DNA of 64,000 nt from Nitratiruptor sp. YY09-18 (lineage in GTDB: Bacteria; Campylobacterota; Campylobacteria; Campylobacterales; Nitratiruptoraceae). A program made the position numbers and the translations under genes. The stretch lies in assembly GCF_016593235.1 (NCBI RefSeq), contig NZ_AP023065.1, positions 558,001 to 622,000 of the forward strand. The letters are read 5' to 3'. Every line of letters begins with the position of its first letter. The first letter of the stretch is position 1. Below the pieces are notes generated by a model, which saw only the letters and a list, made by a program, of their open reading frames with translations, did not search any database and was not told the origin of the DNA. Of this stretch, positions 48,766-60,471 are shown one piece after another.

Positions 48766-49591
48766 AAAGAGCCTTGGTCGTGGTCTTGGCGCAATTTTGG
48801 GTGAAGTTGCACAAGCTTATGAGAATGAAGTACCAAATGAAGAGGTAGTAGAGCTCGATATCGATGCTATTAGACGCAACCCTTATCAGCCGCGTAGACA
48901 CTTTGACAAAGATGCATTAGAAGAGCTTGCTGATTCGATCAAAACCCATGGACTTTTACAGCCTATCATCGTCATTGAGGATATCGATGGGTATATGCTC
49001 ATAGCTGGTGAGCGAAGACTACGAGCCAGTAAGCTTGCAGGACTTAAAAAGATTAAAGCAATAGTTGCTTCCATTGATAAAGGTCGCTACAGAGAATTTG
49101 CCCTCATAGAAAATATCCAAAGAGAAAATCTCCATCCTCTCGATTTAGCTTATAGCTACAAAGAGCTTATCGAAGAGTATGGAATTACGCACGAGGAGCT
49201 TGCAGATATAGTCAAGAAGAGTCGCGTACACATTACAAATACACTGCGTTTGCTACAACTTAGCGACTATGCAAAGAGAGCTTTGCAAGAGGGTAAGATA
49301 ACTGCTGGACATGCAAAAGTGCTTGTGGGAGTTGATGAAGAGGAGCAAAAGCTTCTTGTCGATTCAATTGCTGGCCAAAAACTGAGTGTTCGTGATGCAG
49401 AAAAACTTGTAAGTACTAAGAAAAAAGGTGTTACAAAAAGTGATAGAGCGCAACAGCCAGATCTCAAGCTTCAAGAGCTAAAAAAACTCCTCCAATCCTT
49501 TGGTTTTGATGTAAAAAGCTCCAAAAATAAGGTAACAATACATTTTGCATCCCAAGAGGATATCGATAAATTGAAGCAATTGTTATCATAA
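48758..49591 (+). CDS. parB: chromosome-partitioning protein ParB/Spo0J
   Basis: A 277-residue CTP-dependent clamp. The N-terminal box [16 protein letters not shown] and [13 protein letters not shown] (CTPase and parS loading), a central HTH with [18 protein letters not shown], and a C-terminal dimer domain are in the normal order. The [14 protein letters not shown] start is the ParA-activating peptide. Confidence 0.95.
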   Translation: MAKKSLGRGLGAILGEVAQAYENEVPNEEVVELDIDAIRRNPYQPRRHFDKDALEELADSIKTHGLLQPIIVIEDIDGYMLIAGERRLRASKLAGLKKIKAIVASIDKGRYREFALIENIQRENLHPLDLAYSYKELIEEYGITHEELADIVKKSRVHITNTLRLLQLSDYAKRALQEGKITAGHAKVLVGVDEEEQKLLVDSIAGQKLSVRDAEKLVSTKKKGVTKSDRAQQPDLKLQELKKLLQSFGFDVKSSKNKVTIHFASQEDIDKLKQLLS

Positions 49592-49628
49592 CTTGCTGTT
49601 TTAGTTTAAAGTTCTTTATAGTTTCTTA

Positions 49629-49637
49629 TGATAAAAT
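49629..49637 (+). promoter_or_regulatory. extended -10 promoter of the ATP synthase genes
   Basis: TGATAAAAT lies ~27 bp before the atpF' ATG in the 72-bp parB-atp gap. The -35 region is not consensus. Confidence 0.5.
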
Positions 49638-49663
49638 CTCTTCAAAATTAATAAGGGAGAAGC

Positions 49664-50086
49664 ATGCTTGATATCAGCTTAGGTTTACTGGTATTGACCG
49701 CTGTGGTCTTTTTTGTGCTCCTCATTCTTCTCAATAGCTGGGTGTATAAGCCACTTCTAGCTTTTATGCAGCAGCGAGATGAGAGCATTAAAAGAGATCT
49801 AGAAAATGCAGTCTCAAATGAAGATGAGTCGCAAAAACTGCTTCAAGAGGCGCAAGCTATTATTGCTGAAGCGCGCACAAAAGCAGCAAAAGAGAAGCAA
49901 GAGAAACTTGATGCTCTCAAAAAAGAGATCGGTGAACAGGTTGCTAGCAAAAGAGCTGAACTAGAAAAGAGATATGAAGAGTTCCTCGCTGAGATTGCAC
50001 AAGAAGAAGAGCAGATCAAAAATGCACTGATCTCGCAAATGCCGCTCCTCAAAGAGGCACTCAAAGCAAAATTTAATCAACTGTAA
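49664..50086 (+). CDS. atpF': ATP synthase subunit b'
   Basis: A 140-residue peripheral-stalk subunit: one N-terminal membrane helix (LLVLTAVVFFVLLILLNSWVY) then a long charged coiled coil. Having separate b and b' genes is normal for Campylobacterota and phototrophs. AAGGGAG precedes the ATG. It leads the ATP synthase block. Confidence 0.93.
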   Translation: MLDISLGLLVLTAVVFFVLLILLNSWVYKPLLAFMQQRDESIKRDLENAVSNEDESQKLLQEAQAIIAEARTKAAKEKQEKLDALKKEIGEQVASKRAELEKRYEEFLAEIAQEEEQIKNALISQMPLLKEALKAKFNQL

Positions 50087-50096
50087 AGGAGAGGGT

Positions 50097-50615
50097 GTGA
50101 GTATAAGACTGGTAATTATGCTGCTGCTAAGCGGTTCACTGCTCTTTGCATCTAGTGGACATGCTGAGGGTGGTACTGACATCGTTCCCCGTACGATCAA
50201 CTTCCTCATTTTTGTAGCGATTTTATACTATCTTGCTGCAGAGCCAATCAAAAACTTCTTCAAAAATCGTAGTGCAACAATTGCTGCACAGCTTGAAGAG
50301 GTACAGGTAAAACTCAAGCAGGCTAAAGAGGATAAGCAAAAGGCTGAGGCAGAACTTGCAAAAGCGAAAGAGCTTGCGCAAGAGATCACTGAAACTGTCA
50401 AAAAAGAGATCGAACTTCTCACAGCTGAACTTAAAAAACAGGGCGAGCAAGAGGTTGCAACGTTAGAGAAGAGTTTCGAAGAGAATATCGAACTAGAAAA
50501 GCGTAAACGTGTCCGCACTATTGTCAAAGAGGTACTAGAAGAGATGCTTGATGATAAGACTCTCGAAATTGACAAAGAGAAGTTTGTGAATTTGATAGTA
50601 AAGAAGGTGGCGTAA
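50097..50615 (+). CDS. atpF: ATP synthase subunit b
   Basis: A 172-residue stalk subunit, GTG start behind AAGGAGAGG. Unlike b', it begins with an extra hydrophobic segment ending LFASSGHAEGG that looks like a signal peptide. The usual membrane helix (TINFLIFVAILYYLA) and the coiled coil follow. The Helicobacter protein has the same layout, so this is a lineage feature. Confidence 0.94.
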   Translation: MSIRLVIMLLLSGSLLFASSGHAEGGTDIVPRTINFLIFVAILYYLAAEPIKNFFKNRSATIAAQLEEVQVKLKQAKEDKQKAEAELAKAKELAQEITETVKKEIELLTAELKKQGEQEVATLEKSFEENIELEKRKRVRTIVKEVLEEMLDDKTLEIDKEKFVNLIVKKVA

Positions 50616-50616
50616 T

Positions 50617-51144
50617 ATGGAAGAGTTGATTGCAAAAAGATATATCAAAGCACTGGTTGAAGTATCGAGCCTAGAAGAGCTCAAGGCTTATGAAGAGTTC
50701 TTCACAACTCTTGCAAACCTCTTTAAAGAGAGAAAAATCAAAGAGACACTCACTTCACCAGAAGTAAAGAGTGATGTAAAGCTATCATTTTTGCTTGATG
50801 CAGTAAAAGGCAACAAGAAGCTCGAAAATTTTATCAAAATACTTGCACAAAAGAATAGATTCTCTATCATACCATCTCTTGCAAAAGAGTTGCAAGATAC
50901 TATTGCAAAGCTAGAGAAAAAGTACATTGCAAAACTCTACTCCTCATATGAGCTCTCACAAGAAGAGCTACAAAAGCTTGCACAAGCTTTGGCAAAAAGA
51001 GTTGGTGCAGATGTAGAGATTGAAAAGGTAGATGATGCATATGATGGTTTAAAGGTGGAAGTTGAGACAGCAGGTGTCGAAATCGACTTTTCAAAATCAA
51101 AAATCAAAAAACAACTTATAGAAAATATTCTTCAAGCAATATAG
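50617..51144 (+). CDS. atpH: ATP synthase subunit delta
   Basis: A 175-residue OSCP/delta subunit connecting the stalk to F1. The start ELIAKRYIKALVEV, the helical N-domain and the final VGADVEIEKVDD...GLKVEV region match the family. It follows atpF by one base. Confidence 0.94.
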   Translation: MEELIAKRYIKALVEVSSLEELKAYEEFFTTLANLFKERKIKETLTSPEVKSDVKLSFLLDAVKGNKKLENFIKILAQKNRFSIIPSLAKELQDTIAKLEKKYIAKLYSSYELSQEELQKLAQALAKRVGADVEIEKVDDAYDGLKVEVETAGVEIDFSKSKIKKQLIENILQAI

Positions 51145-51156
51145 AAAGGAGTAAAT

Positions 51157-52674
51157 GTGGCACAAAAACTACAAGCAGATGAAATCAGCTCAATCATAAA
51201 ACAGAGAATTGAGGATTTCGAACTAAAAATCGATGTAGATGAGATCGGTAAAGTTATCTCTTTTGCCGATGGTGTTGCAAAAGTATATGGCCTCAACAAT
51301 GTAATGGCGGGCGAAATGCTTGAATTTGAAAATGGCGACAAGGGTATGGCTCTCAACCTCGAAGAGACTGATGTTGGTGTCGTTGTTCTAGGACGCGGTG
51401 AAGGAATCAGAGAGGGAAGTAGTGTCAAAAGACTTGGAAAACTTCTCAAAGTTCCTGTAGGTGAAGGACTTGTTGGTCGCGTTGTAAACGCAATCGGTGA
51501 GCCAATCGATGGAAAAGGTCCTATCGATGCTACAGAGTATCGCTATGTTGAGGAAAAAGCTCCTGGCATTATGGCGAGAAAATCTGTCCATGAGCCACTC
51601 CAAACAGGTATCAAAGCAATCGATGCACTTGTGCCAATTGGTAGAGGACAGCGTGAGCTTATCATTGGTGACAGACAGACAGGGAAAACTACTGTTGCAA
51701 TAGACACAATTATCAATCAAAAAGGTCAAGATGTTATCTGTATCTATGTAGCAATTGGCCAGAAGCAATCAACTGTCGCACAAGTTGTAAAAAAACTTGA
51801 AGAGACAGGTGCTATGGACTATACTATTGTAGTCAATGCAGGTGCAAGTGAGCCAGCTGCACTCCAATTCTTGGCAGCATATACAGGCTGTACGATGGGT
51901 GAATACTTCAGAGACAATGCAAAGCATGCACTTATTGTTTATGATGATTTGAGCAAGCATGCTGTGGCATATCGTGAAATGTCATTGATTCTTCGTAGAC
52001 CTCCTGGACGTGAAGCATATCCTGGGGATGTTTTCTATATACACTCAAGACTTCTTGAACGCGCAGCAAAACTCAATGACAAACTTGGTGCAGGAAGTTT
52101 AACTGCACTTCCTATCATTGAGACACAAGCAGGTGACGTTTCAGCGTACATTCCAACAAACGTTATCTCTATTACTGATGGACAGATCTTCCTCGAGTCA
52201 GACCTCTTCAATGCTGGTATCAGACCTGCAATTAATGTTGGTATCTCTGTATCACGCGTTGGTGGTGCAGCGCAGATCAAGGCGATGAAGCAAGTTGCAG
52301 GTACACTCAGACTCGATCTTGCACAATATCGCGAGCTTGAAGCATTCGCTCAATTTGCAAGTGATTTGGATGAAGCAAGCCGCAAGCAGCTTGAGCGTGG
52401 TCAAAGAATGGTTGAAATTCTCAAGCAGCCTCCATACTCACCACTTCCTGTTGAGAGACAGGTGACTATTATCTATGCTGGTGCAAATGGCTTCTTGGAT
52501 GATATACCTGTAAATGCGATCAACAAATTTGAATATGAACTCTATAGTTTCATAGAGGCTAAGTATCCACAAATTTTTGAACTTATTAAAGAGAGAAAAG
52601 CTCTTGATGATGAGATTAAAGAACTTCTCAATAAGGCGATAGAAGAGTTCAAGGCAACATTTAGTGCCGAATAA
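51157..52674 (+). CDS. atpA: ATP synthase subunit alpha
   Basis: The 505-residue regulatory F1 subunit. Walker A is GDRQTGKT, and the [31 protein letters not shown] region with the arginine finger stretch is intact. The start is GTG behind AAAGGAG; an ATG two bases earlier is out of frame. Confidence 0.97.
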   Translation: MAQKLQADEISSIIKQRIEDFELKIDVDEIGKVISFADGVAKVYGLNNVMAGEMLEFENGDKGMALNLEETDVGVVVLGRGEGIREGSSVKRLGKLLKVPVGEGLVGRVVNAIGEPIDGKGPIDATEYRYVEEKAPGIMARKSVHEPLQTGIKAIDALVPIGRGQRELIIGDRQTGKTTVAIDTIINQKGQDVICIYVAIGQKQSTVAQVVKKLEETGAMDYTIVVNAGASEPAALQFLAAYTGCTMGEYFRDNAKHALIVYDDLSKHAVAYREMSLILRRPPGREAYPGDVFYIHSRLLERAAKLNDKLGAGSLTALPIIETQAGDVSAYIPTNVISITDGQIFLESDLFNAGIRPAINVGISVSRVGGAAQIKAMKQVAGTLRLDLAQYRELEAFAQFASDLDEASRKQLERGQRMVEILKQPPYSPLPVERQVTIIYAGANGFLDDIPVNAINKFEYELYSFIEAKYPQIFELIKERKALDDEIKELLNKAIEEFKATFSAE

Positions 52675-52684
52675 GGATAGTTAG

Positions 52685-55001
<2,317 letters not shown>

Positions 55002-55030
55002 ATCGAAGCAATGCTTCAAAAGGGTAGTAA

Positions 55031-55420
55031 ATGGATACACTCAGACTAGAAATAGTTACGCCTGAAGGATTGATATTCGATCAAGATGTCAAGAGCGTAA
55101 CATTTCCTGGTGAAGAGGGTGAGTTTGGTGTTTTGCCAGGTCATGCCTCTTTGCTGTCTCTGCTAAAACCTGGTGTGATAGAGATCGAACTTCCTGACGG
55201 GAAGAAAGAGTCGATTGTTATCAACTGGGGACACGTAAAAGTTGATGAAAATAAAGCGGTAGCTTTGGTTGAGGGTGCTATCCCATTGGCTGGAGCAACT
55301 GAGAGCGAAATTGCGAAGAAAATCGAAGAAGCCAAAGAGCTTATCAAAGAATCAAGTGATTCAAATGCACTCCTTGGCGTAGTAGAGGCAAAAATCGAAA
55401 AAGCTGCAAAACTTATATAG
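55031..55420 (+). CDS. atpC: ATP synthase subunit epsilon
   Basis: A 129-residue protein with the N-terminal beta-sandwich (LRLEIVTPEGLIFD, FPGEEGEFGVLPGHA) and C-terminal two-helix domain that can inhibit ATPase activity. Its TAG is followed immediately by the ATG of the next (tolQ-like) gene. Confidence 0.95.
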   Translation: MDTLRLEIVTPEGLIFDQDVKSVTFPGEEGEFGVLPGHASLLSLLKPGVIEIELPDGKKESIVINWGHVKVDENKAVALVEGAIPLAGATESEIAKKIEEAKELIKESSDSNALLGVVEAKIEKAAKLI

Positions 55421-55981
55421 ATGAAACAGTTCGATCTTTTAGTCGATTATCTACAAAACAGTAACTATATAACGATAGCCGTTCTTGGCGTGCTATCGTT
55501 GTATTTCATAATAGTTAATTGGATATTTCTCTATCGCTATATTATTTTATCACTTCAAAAACGCAATGAAGCTCACTCTTTGCACACTATCCAAATGGGT
55601 AATAAAAAGCCAGCACTCAACTCATTTTTGCATAGATGCCTCCAAAATAGAATCAATGAGCAGACGGGGGAGTATTGTATCTTTAAGATTACCAATGAGA
55701 GTACAAAAGGGCTTACATTCCTCTCTATTGCAGCATCAACTTCTCCTTTCATAGGTCTTTTAGGAACTGTTGTTTCTATCTTGGAGACATTTTATATCAT
55801 GGGAAGTACCAAAGCAAGTCTCGCTTCAATTTCAGCTTCTATTGGTGAGGCTCTTATAGCAACTGCTGCTGGGATATTTGTAGCTATTTTTTCATATACG
55901 TATCACCTCATTCTAAAACGCAAAGCATTTGAACTTGTATCATTTGTAAAGATGCAGCTAGACCTTTTACTTGGACGATGA
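55421..55981 (+). CDS. tolQ: TolQ/ExbB-type proton channel subunit
   Basis: A 186-residue inner-membrane protein with three membrane helices. The conserved LSIAASTSPFIGLLGTVVSI and GEALIATAAGIFVAI segments form the proton-channel core. It works with the TolR-like gene and a TolA/TonB-like protein. The order tolQ-R-A-B-pal-cpoB supports Tol over Exb function. It starts with no gap after atpC and overlaps tolR by 4 bp. Confidence 0.9.
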   Translation: MKQFDLLVDYLQNSNYITIAVLGVLSLYFIIVNWIFLYRYIILSLQKRNEAHSLHTIQMGNKKPALNSFLHRCLQNRINEQTGEYCIFKITNESTKGLTFLSIAASTSPFIGLLGTVVSILETFYIMGSTKASLASISASIGEALIATAAGIFVAIFSYTYHLILKRKAFELVSFVKMQLDLLLGR

Positions 55982-56370
55982 TGTTTGATTGGGATGAAAA
56001 ACCTGAACTCAATATCACGCCTCTTGTTGATGTTATGCTGGTTCTCTTGGCCATTCTCATGGTGGCTACGCCAGCAATCGTTTATCAAGAAGATATTAAT
56101 CTCCCTCAAGGCTCTCGCACTAAAGCCTATAAAAAAATCAAAAATATTAATCTTAAAATTACAAAAGATAAGATTATCTATATTGGAAAAAACCGCTACG
56201 ATTTTAAAAATTTTGCAGACAGTTTCTTACTCTATGCACGAAGTATTGATAGGAGAACCCCTGTTTATATAAGTGCAGACAAGGCGCTTAGTTATGGTGA
56301 GGTGATGTATGTGCTCAAAGTCATAAAAGAGGCTGGATTTTCAAAGGTATCACTCATTACCAATGGATAG
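55978..56370 (+). CDS. tolR: TolR/ExbD-type subunit
   Basis: A 130-residue protein with one N-terminal membrane helix (ITPLVDVMLVLLAILMVATP) containing the proton-carrying Asp, then a small periplasmic domain ending SADKALSYGEVMYVLKVIKEAGFSKVSLI. Two adjacent ATGs (55978, 55981) could start it. It overlaps both neighbours. Confidence 0.9.
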   Translation: MMFDWDEKPELNITPLVDVMLVLLAILMVATPAIVYQEDINLPQGSRTKAYKKIKNINLKITKDKIIYIGKNRYDFKNFADSFLLYARSIDRRTPVYISADKALSYGEVMYVLKVIKEAGFSKVSLITNG

Positions 56371-57064
56371 GCTACTCTTAAAACTTCTCTCATTTTTACT
56401 CTCGCTGCTACTCTACTTATTATTATTAATTTTAGGTTTAACGCTTTTTTTTCAAGTATCAAAGCCGCAAAGAATCGAAATAAAGGGAAAAGCTATTGAT
56501 GTGGTAGTACTTGAAGAGCCCAAAAAGGTGCAAAAAATTATTCCAGTAAAACTGCCAAAAAAGAGCGGTTCAAAGAGTGCTACCGGATCACAAAGCCCTA
56601 AAATCAAAGCTCCTGATATCAAATCGTTGTTTGCTTCACTCAAGATAGATCAAAAAACAAAAGCCAAAGAGCCAAAAAAGAGCGCTCAAAAACCGAGTCG
56701 CTTCAAAGGAAAAGGTGGCAAGAAAGCGCAAGAGCTTCTCAAAAAACTCGATACTGAACAGTTACCAACACTTTCACACCATTCTGTGAAGGCTGTAAAG
56801 GGAAAAAAAGATCCCTATTTACAAAAAGTCTATAAAATACTCTATGGACTGTGGCTACCATCAAAAGAGAGCGCTGGGAGTAGAGCCAAAGTTTTGGTCA
56901 TAATAGATAAATATGGGAATTTTGACTACAAAATATTGCAAAGTTCCCAAAACGAGATATTTAATAGCGAGCTTAAAGAGTATCTTGAGAGGCTCAAGCA
57001 GCGAGAATTCCCGATTCCAAAAGAAAAAAGAGAGATAGTTGTGTTTTTTGAAGCAAAAGAGTAA
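56363..57064 (+). CDS. tolA: TolA/TonB-like energy transducer
   Basis: A 233-residue protein: membrane helix at about residues 7-30, then a Lys/Ser/Pro-rich periplasmic linker. A C-terminal TonB/TolA-like domain follows (KVLVIIDKYGNFDYKILQSS and the final VVFFEAKE). It couples TolQR motion to TolB-Pal at the outer membrane. The linker is much shorter than in E. coli TolA. Position between tolR and tolB decides the name; a TonB role cannot be excluded. Confidence 0.78.
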   Translation: MDRLLLKLLSFLLSLLLYLLLLILGLTLFFQVSKPQRIEIKGKAIDVVVLEEPKKVQKIIPVKLPKKSGSKSATGSQSPKIKAPDIKSLFASLKIDQKTKAKEPKKSAQKPSRFKGKGGKKAQELLKKLDTEQLPTLSHHSVKAVKGKKDPYLQKVYKILYGLWLPSKESAGSRAKVLVIIDKYGNFDYKILQSSQNEIFNSELKEYLERLKQREFPIPKEKREIVVFFEAKE

Positions 57065-57072
57065 CTTTTTTA

Positions 57073-57081
57073 TGTTAAAAT
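57073..57081 (+). promoter_or_regulatory. extended -10 before tolB
   Basis: TGTTAAAAT lies in the 43-bp tolA-tolB gap, ~27 bp before the ATG. It could be an internal promoter for tolB-pal-cpoB. Confidence 0.45.
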
Positions 57082-57107
57082 CACCCAAAATGGTTTAAAG
57101 GGAATAG

Positions 57108-58364
57108 ATGAGAAAAATTTTATTATTAGCTTTATTTACACTCTATGCATTTTCCCTCGATTTGACACTAGAAATTGTAAAAGATGTGGGAGAGAGACCC
57201 GCAATTGTCATAGAGGACTCATCTACTGATATAAATTCGCGCATTGATGCAAAGTTTTTTAAACTTTTAGTAGGTGATCTAGAAGTAACAGCTCACTTTA
57301 ATGTGGACAATCAAAAACACCTTGCTGATTTTGCTGCTCCAATTGCTTATAAAACATATCAAAACAAAAACTATCTTCTACGCTATAAACTCTATAATGA
57401 CGATTTTGGCAAACTTCGTGCTGATATTCGCTATATGGATCTTAAAAATGGTAAAGAGATACTTACTAAAAGCTACAGTATAACTGACCGAGAACGCTAT
57501 CCCTTTTTGGCTCATGCAATCATAGTAGATATCAATAACGCTGCTGGTTTTCCAGATGTGAGCTTTCTCAAGAGATTTGTCATATTTAGCAAATATACCA
57601 AACCAAAGCATGCTGATATAGTTATAAGTGATTACACTCTTACATATCAAAAAACAGTAGTGCGAGGAGGGCTCAACCTCTTTCCTAAATGGGCGAATGC
57701 TAAGCAAGATAGCTTCTATTATACGGCATTCGAGAATGAGCCAACACTTTATAGAGTCAATATCTATAAAGGTACACGCCAAAAAATCATCTCTTCACCA
57801 GGCATGTTAGTATGCTCAGATGTAAGTGATGATGGATCAAAACTTCTTCTCACAATGGCACCAAAGATGCAGCCAGATATCTATGAATATAATCTTGTAA
57901 CCAAACAACTACACCGTGTGACTCGCTATCCAGGTATTGATGTCAACGGCAACTATATAGAAAATGAGCACAAAGTGGTTTTCGTTTCAGATAGACTTGG
58001 ATACCCTACAATTTTTTCTAAACGCATAGGTGCGAGAGCTGTAGAGAGAGTTGTCTATCATGGTCGCAATAACAGTGCTTGCTCCGCATTTGGTGACTAT
58101 GTAGTCTACTCAAGTCGTGAGACAGACAATGCTTTTGGACGTAACACTTTCAATCTCTATCTCGCATCTACAAAAAGTGACTATATTCGTAGACTCACAG
58201 CAAATGGAGTCAATATCTTCCCCCGATTTGGTATTGATGGTGAAACAATCATGTATATAAAGGAGTTTGGAAGACAAAGCGGTCTAGGTATCATACGCTT
58301 GCGTTACAACAAGGCATATATCTATCCGTTACAAGTTGGAAAAATTCAATCACTTGATTGGTAA
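57108..58364 (+). CDS. tolB: Tol-Pal system translocation protein TolB
   Basis: A 418-residue periplasmic protein: signal peptide ending LYAFS, an N-terminal alpha/beta domain, and a six-blade beta-propeller (repeats around YEYNLVTKQLHRVTRYPGID, VFVSDRLGYPTIF and IFPRFGIDGETIMYIKEFG). It binds Pal during cell division. GGGAATAG precedes the ATG. Confidence 0.93.
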   Translation: MRKILLLALFTLYAFSLDLTLEIVKDVGERPAIVIEDSSTDINSRIDAKFFKLLVGDLEVTAHFNVDNQKHLADFAAPIAYKTYQNKNYLLRYKLYNDDFGKLRADIRYMDLKNGKEILTKSYSITDRERYPFLAHAIIVDINNAAGFPDVSFLKRFVIFSKYTKPKHADIVISDYTLTYQKTVVRGGLNLFPKWANAKQDSFYYTAFENEPTLYRVNIYKGTRQKIISSPGMLVCSDVSDDGSKLLLTMAPKMQPDIYEYNLVTKQLHRVTRYPGIDVNGNYIENEHKVVFVSDRLGYPTIFSKRIGARAVERVVYHGRNNSACSAFGDYVVYSSRETDNAFGRNTFNLYLASTKSDYIRRLTANGVNIFPRFGIDGETIMYIKEFGRQSGLGIIRLRYNKAYIYPLQVGKIQSLDW

Positions 58365-58390
58365 AATTAACCACATAGAAAGGATGTACA

Positions 58391-58927
58391 ATGAAAAAGT
58401 ATATTATCTCAGCTGCACTAGCAGCTCTCATATTCACAGGCTGTTCTCAAAAGAGTGTAGAGGTAGAAAATCCTCAGCCACAACAGAGTGAGCAAACAAC
58501 TCAGGTCAATGAGGGTGCTGGTATTCAGCCAGTTAATCAAGAGCAAAGCAGCGAAGAACTCAAACTACAAAAAATGAAAGAGATTGAAGCAAAAGCACAA
58601 AAGATCTATTTCGATTTTGATAAATACAATATTCGACCAGATCAACAACCTCGAGTAGAGTATGATGCAAACCTCTTCAATCAAGATGATGCAAAAGAGT
58701 TCAAGATAAAAGTAGAGGGTAACTGTGACGAGTGGGGAACAGATGAGTATAATTACGCTCTTGGCCTTAAACGTGCAAAGAGTGTCAAAGAGGCACTTGC
58801 AGCAAGAGGTGTAGCAGCAGATCGTATGACTATCATTAGCTATGGAGAGAGCAATCCAGTCTGCACAGAGCATACAAAAGAGTGTTGGGCGAAAAATAGA
58901 CGCGTTGAGTTTGAACTCATTCCATAA
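58391..58927 (+). CDS. pal: peptidoglycan-associated lipoprotein
   Basis: A 178-residue outer-membrane lipoprotein: lipobox FTGC, a ~50-residue Gln/Glu-rich linker, and an OmpA-like domain (IYFDFDKYNIRP, VEGNCDEWGTDEYNYALGLKRA) that binds peptidoglycan. AAAGGA precedes the ATG. It is the outer-membrane anchor of the Tol system. Confidence 0.95.
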   Translation: MKKYIISAALAALIFTGCSQKSVEVENPQPQQSEQTTQVNEGAGIQPVNQEQSSEELKLQKMKEIEAKAQKIYFDFDKYNIRPDQQPRVEYDANLFNQDDAKEFKIKVEGNCDEWGTDEYNYALGLKRAKSVKEALAARGVAADRMTIISYGESNPVCTEHTKECWAKNRRVEFELIP

Positions 58928-58936
58928 GGATACTCT

Positions 58937-59824
58937 TTGAAAAAACTTATCTTTTTTTTTGCTGCAGCTGCACTCTTTGCAGCTGAGCCCTCAGTGTTTG
59001 AAGCGGGAGATCTTAATAGCCAAAACCCCTACGGCTTGACTCCTACAGAAAAAGCGATCTATAAAAACAAAAAAGATATCCAGTTACTCCAGCAGCAGCT
59101 CTATTCACTCCAAAGTAGTGTCAACTCTTTGCAAGAAAGAGTTGCTGGAATAGAAAGTTTAGTTGAGGGGATTGATGAGAATCTCAATAAGATCCGCAAG
59201 AGTGGATCGGTTGAGCAGCAAAACTCTTCAGCCTTTTTGGAAGAGCTCCAAAGCGAACTCAACGCTACTATAGACTATCAAAAAAAAGAGTTTGCAAAAC
59301 TCAAATCAATTCTCCGTAAACTCACAAAAATGGTTGATCATATAGATGCTACATATGTGAGTAAGAGTGAACTCAACAAAGAGCTAGCCAAAATCTATAA
59401 GATCATCGGAAAAGGTGCTCCACATTCTGCAAGTTCTAGCAAAAGCAGCAAAAAAACATCACTCAAACTCTCTGGCAAAGAGGCGTATGTCAAAGCACGC
59501 CAGGCATACAAAAAGCATCAGTACAAAAAAGCAAAAGAGCTCTTTGAGCTAGCTGCAGCGGCCAAATATAAGCCGGCTACAAGTAATTTCTATACAGGTG
59601 AAAGCTGCTACTATACAAAAGATTATGCTTGTGCTGTGCAAAAGTATAAAAAGAGTGCATCGCTCTATGCGAACTCTTCCTATATGCCAACACTCCTTTT
59701 GCATACAGCTATTTCACTTGAAAAACTTGGTAAAAAAGATGAGGCACAAAAGTTTTATAAAAATCTTGTGCGCCTCTATCCTAAGAGCAAAGCAGCAACT
59801 TTAGCTAAGAAATATATGAAATAA
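58937..59824 (+). CDS. cpoB: Tol-Pal cell-division coordinator CpoB (YbgF)
   Basis: A 295-residue periplasmic protein. The signal peptide ends ALFAAEP, a coiled-coil region (IQLLQQQLYSLQSSVNSLQ) forms the trimer stalk, and C-terminal TPR repeats (YVKARQAYKKHQYKKAKELF, YTKDYACAVQKYKKSA) follow. It links peptidoglycan synthesis with Tol-driven constriction. The start is TTG, ten bases after pal, behind AAGGA. Confidence 0.9.
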   Translation: MKKLIFFFAAAALFAAEPSVFEAGDLNSQNPYGLTPTEKAIYKNKKDIQLLQQQLYSLQSSVNSLQERVAGIESLVEGIDENLNKIRKSGSVEQQNSSAFLEELQSELNATIDYQKKEFAKLKSILRKLTKMVDHIDATYVSKSELNKELAKIYKIIGKGAPHSASSSKSSKKTSLKLSGKEAYVKARQAYKKHQYKKAKELFELAAAAKYKPATSNFYTGESCYYTKDYACAVQKYKKSASLYANSSYMPTLLLHTAISLEKLGKKDEAQKFYKNLVRLYPKSKAATLAKKYMK

Positions 59825-59835
59825 AATTAAAAAAA

Positions 59836-59858
59836 AGCACAGCTTATTGTGCTACAAT
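59836..59858 (+). promoter_or_regulatory. hairpin overlapping the slyD extended -10
   Basis: AGCACA (59836-59841) and TGTGCT (59848-59853) form a 6-bp stem. The right arm runs into the extended -10 TGCTACAAT (59850-59858). On the minus strand the same stem is followed by TTTTTTT, the form of an intrinsic terminator for antisense transcripts. Confidence 0.5.
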
Positions 59859-59891
59859 CGAAATGCAAATTTCAATAAAAGGTATGAACAG

Positions 59892-60398
59892 ATGGCGATT
59901 GAAGATAACAAAGTAGTAGGTATTGAATATACTGTAAAAGATGCGCAAAGTGGCGAAGTACTTGATAGCAATGTTGGGCAAAAACCACTCAAATTTATTA
60001 CTGGTAAAAACCAGATTATTCCAGGTCTTGAAAAGAAGATCAAAGAGATGAATCCTGGTGAAAGTGCAGATGTACTTGTAAAAGCTGACGAAGCCTATGG
60101 TCAAAAAGATGAGAGTGCAGTGCAAACTCTTCCAAGAGAGCAGTTCCAAGGAATCGATCTGCAAGAGGGAATGACTCTCTATGGACAGGGAGAGAATGGA
60201 GAAACTGTACAAGTAACTGTAAAATCTTTTGATGATAACAACGTTACAATTGACTTTAACCATCCTCTAGCAGGAAAAGATCTTCTTTTTAGTATCAATA
60301 TTAAAGAGGTTAGAGAAGCTACACCAGAAGAGGTAATGACTGGACAAGTGCAAGAAGAAGAGCACTGCGGTAGTGGCAGCTGCGGCTGTAGTCACTAA
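59892..60398 (+). CDS. slyD: FKBP-type peptidyl-prolyl isomerase, SlyD-like
   Basis: A 168-residue cytoplasmic chaperone-isomerase. The FKBP halves (GIEYTVKDAQSGEVLDSN; NHPLAGKDLLFSINIKEVREATPEE) flank the IF insert domain. A short metal-binding tail EEEHCGSGSCGCSH suggests nickel or zinc handling as in E. coli SlyD. ATG 59892 is chosen over the open frame to 59847 because the product then starts MAIEDNKVV and the promoter lies between. Confidence 0.92.
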   Translation: MAIEDNKVVGIEYTVKDAQSGEVLDSNVGQKPLKFITGKNQIIPGLEKKIKEMNPGESADVLVKADEAYGQKDESAVQTLPREQFQGIDLQEGMTLYGQGENGETVQVTVKSFDDNNVTIDFNHPLAGKDLLFSINIKEVREATPEEVMTGQVQEEEHCGSGSCGCSH

Positions 60399-60400
60399 TC

Positions 60401-60427
60401 TAAGCCCTTTGGGGCTTACCTCCTTTT
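60401..60427 (+). terminator. terminator after slyD
   Basis: TAAGCCC (60401-60407), loop TTTG and GGGCTTA (60412-60418), followed by CCTCCTTTT. Confidence 0.65.
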
Positions 60428-60441
60428 AATATCTTCTTTGT

Positions 60442-60471
60442 TACAATAGCTCCTAAAAAACAGGAGTTATT
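60442..60471 (+). promoter_or_regulatory. -10/Shine-Dalgarno dyad before fabD
   Basis: The -10 TACAAT (60442-60447) runs into AATAGCTCCT (60445-60454), which pairs over 10 bp (one G-U) with AGGAGTTATT (60462-60471). The right arm contains the whole Shine-Dalgarno and abuts the ATG. If transcription starts in the A-run, only the right arm is in the mRNA, so the dyad may act on DNA. Confidence 0.6.

Noticed and set aside
47974-49663. Replication origin or parS next to parAB
   Set aside because: No dnaA gene, no cluster of DnaA boxes and no clear parS palindrome near the genes; in this phylum parAB can lie next to atp genes.
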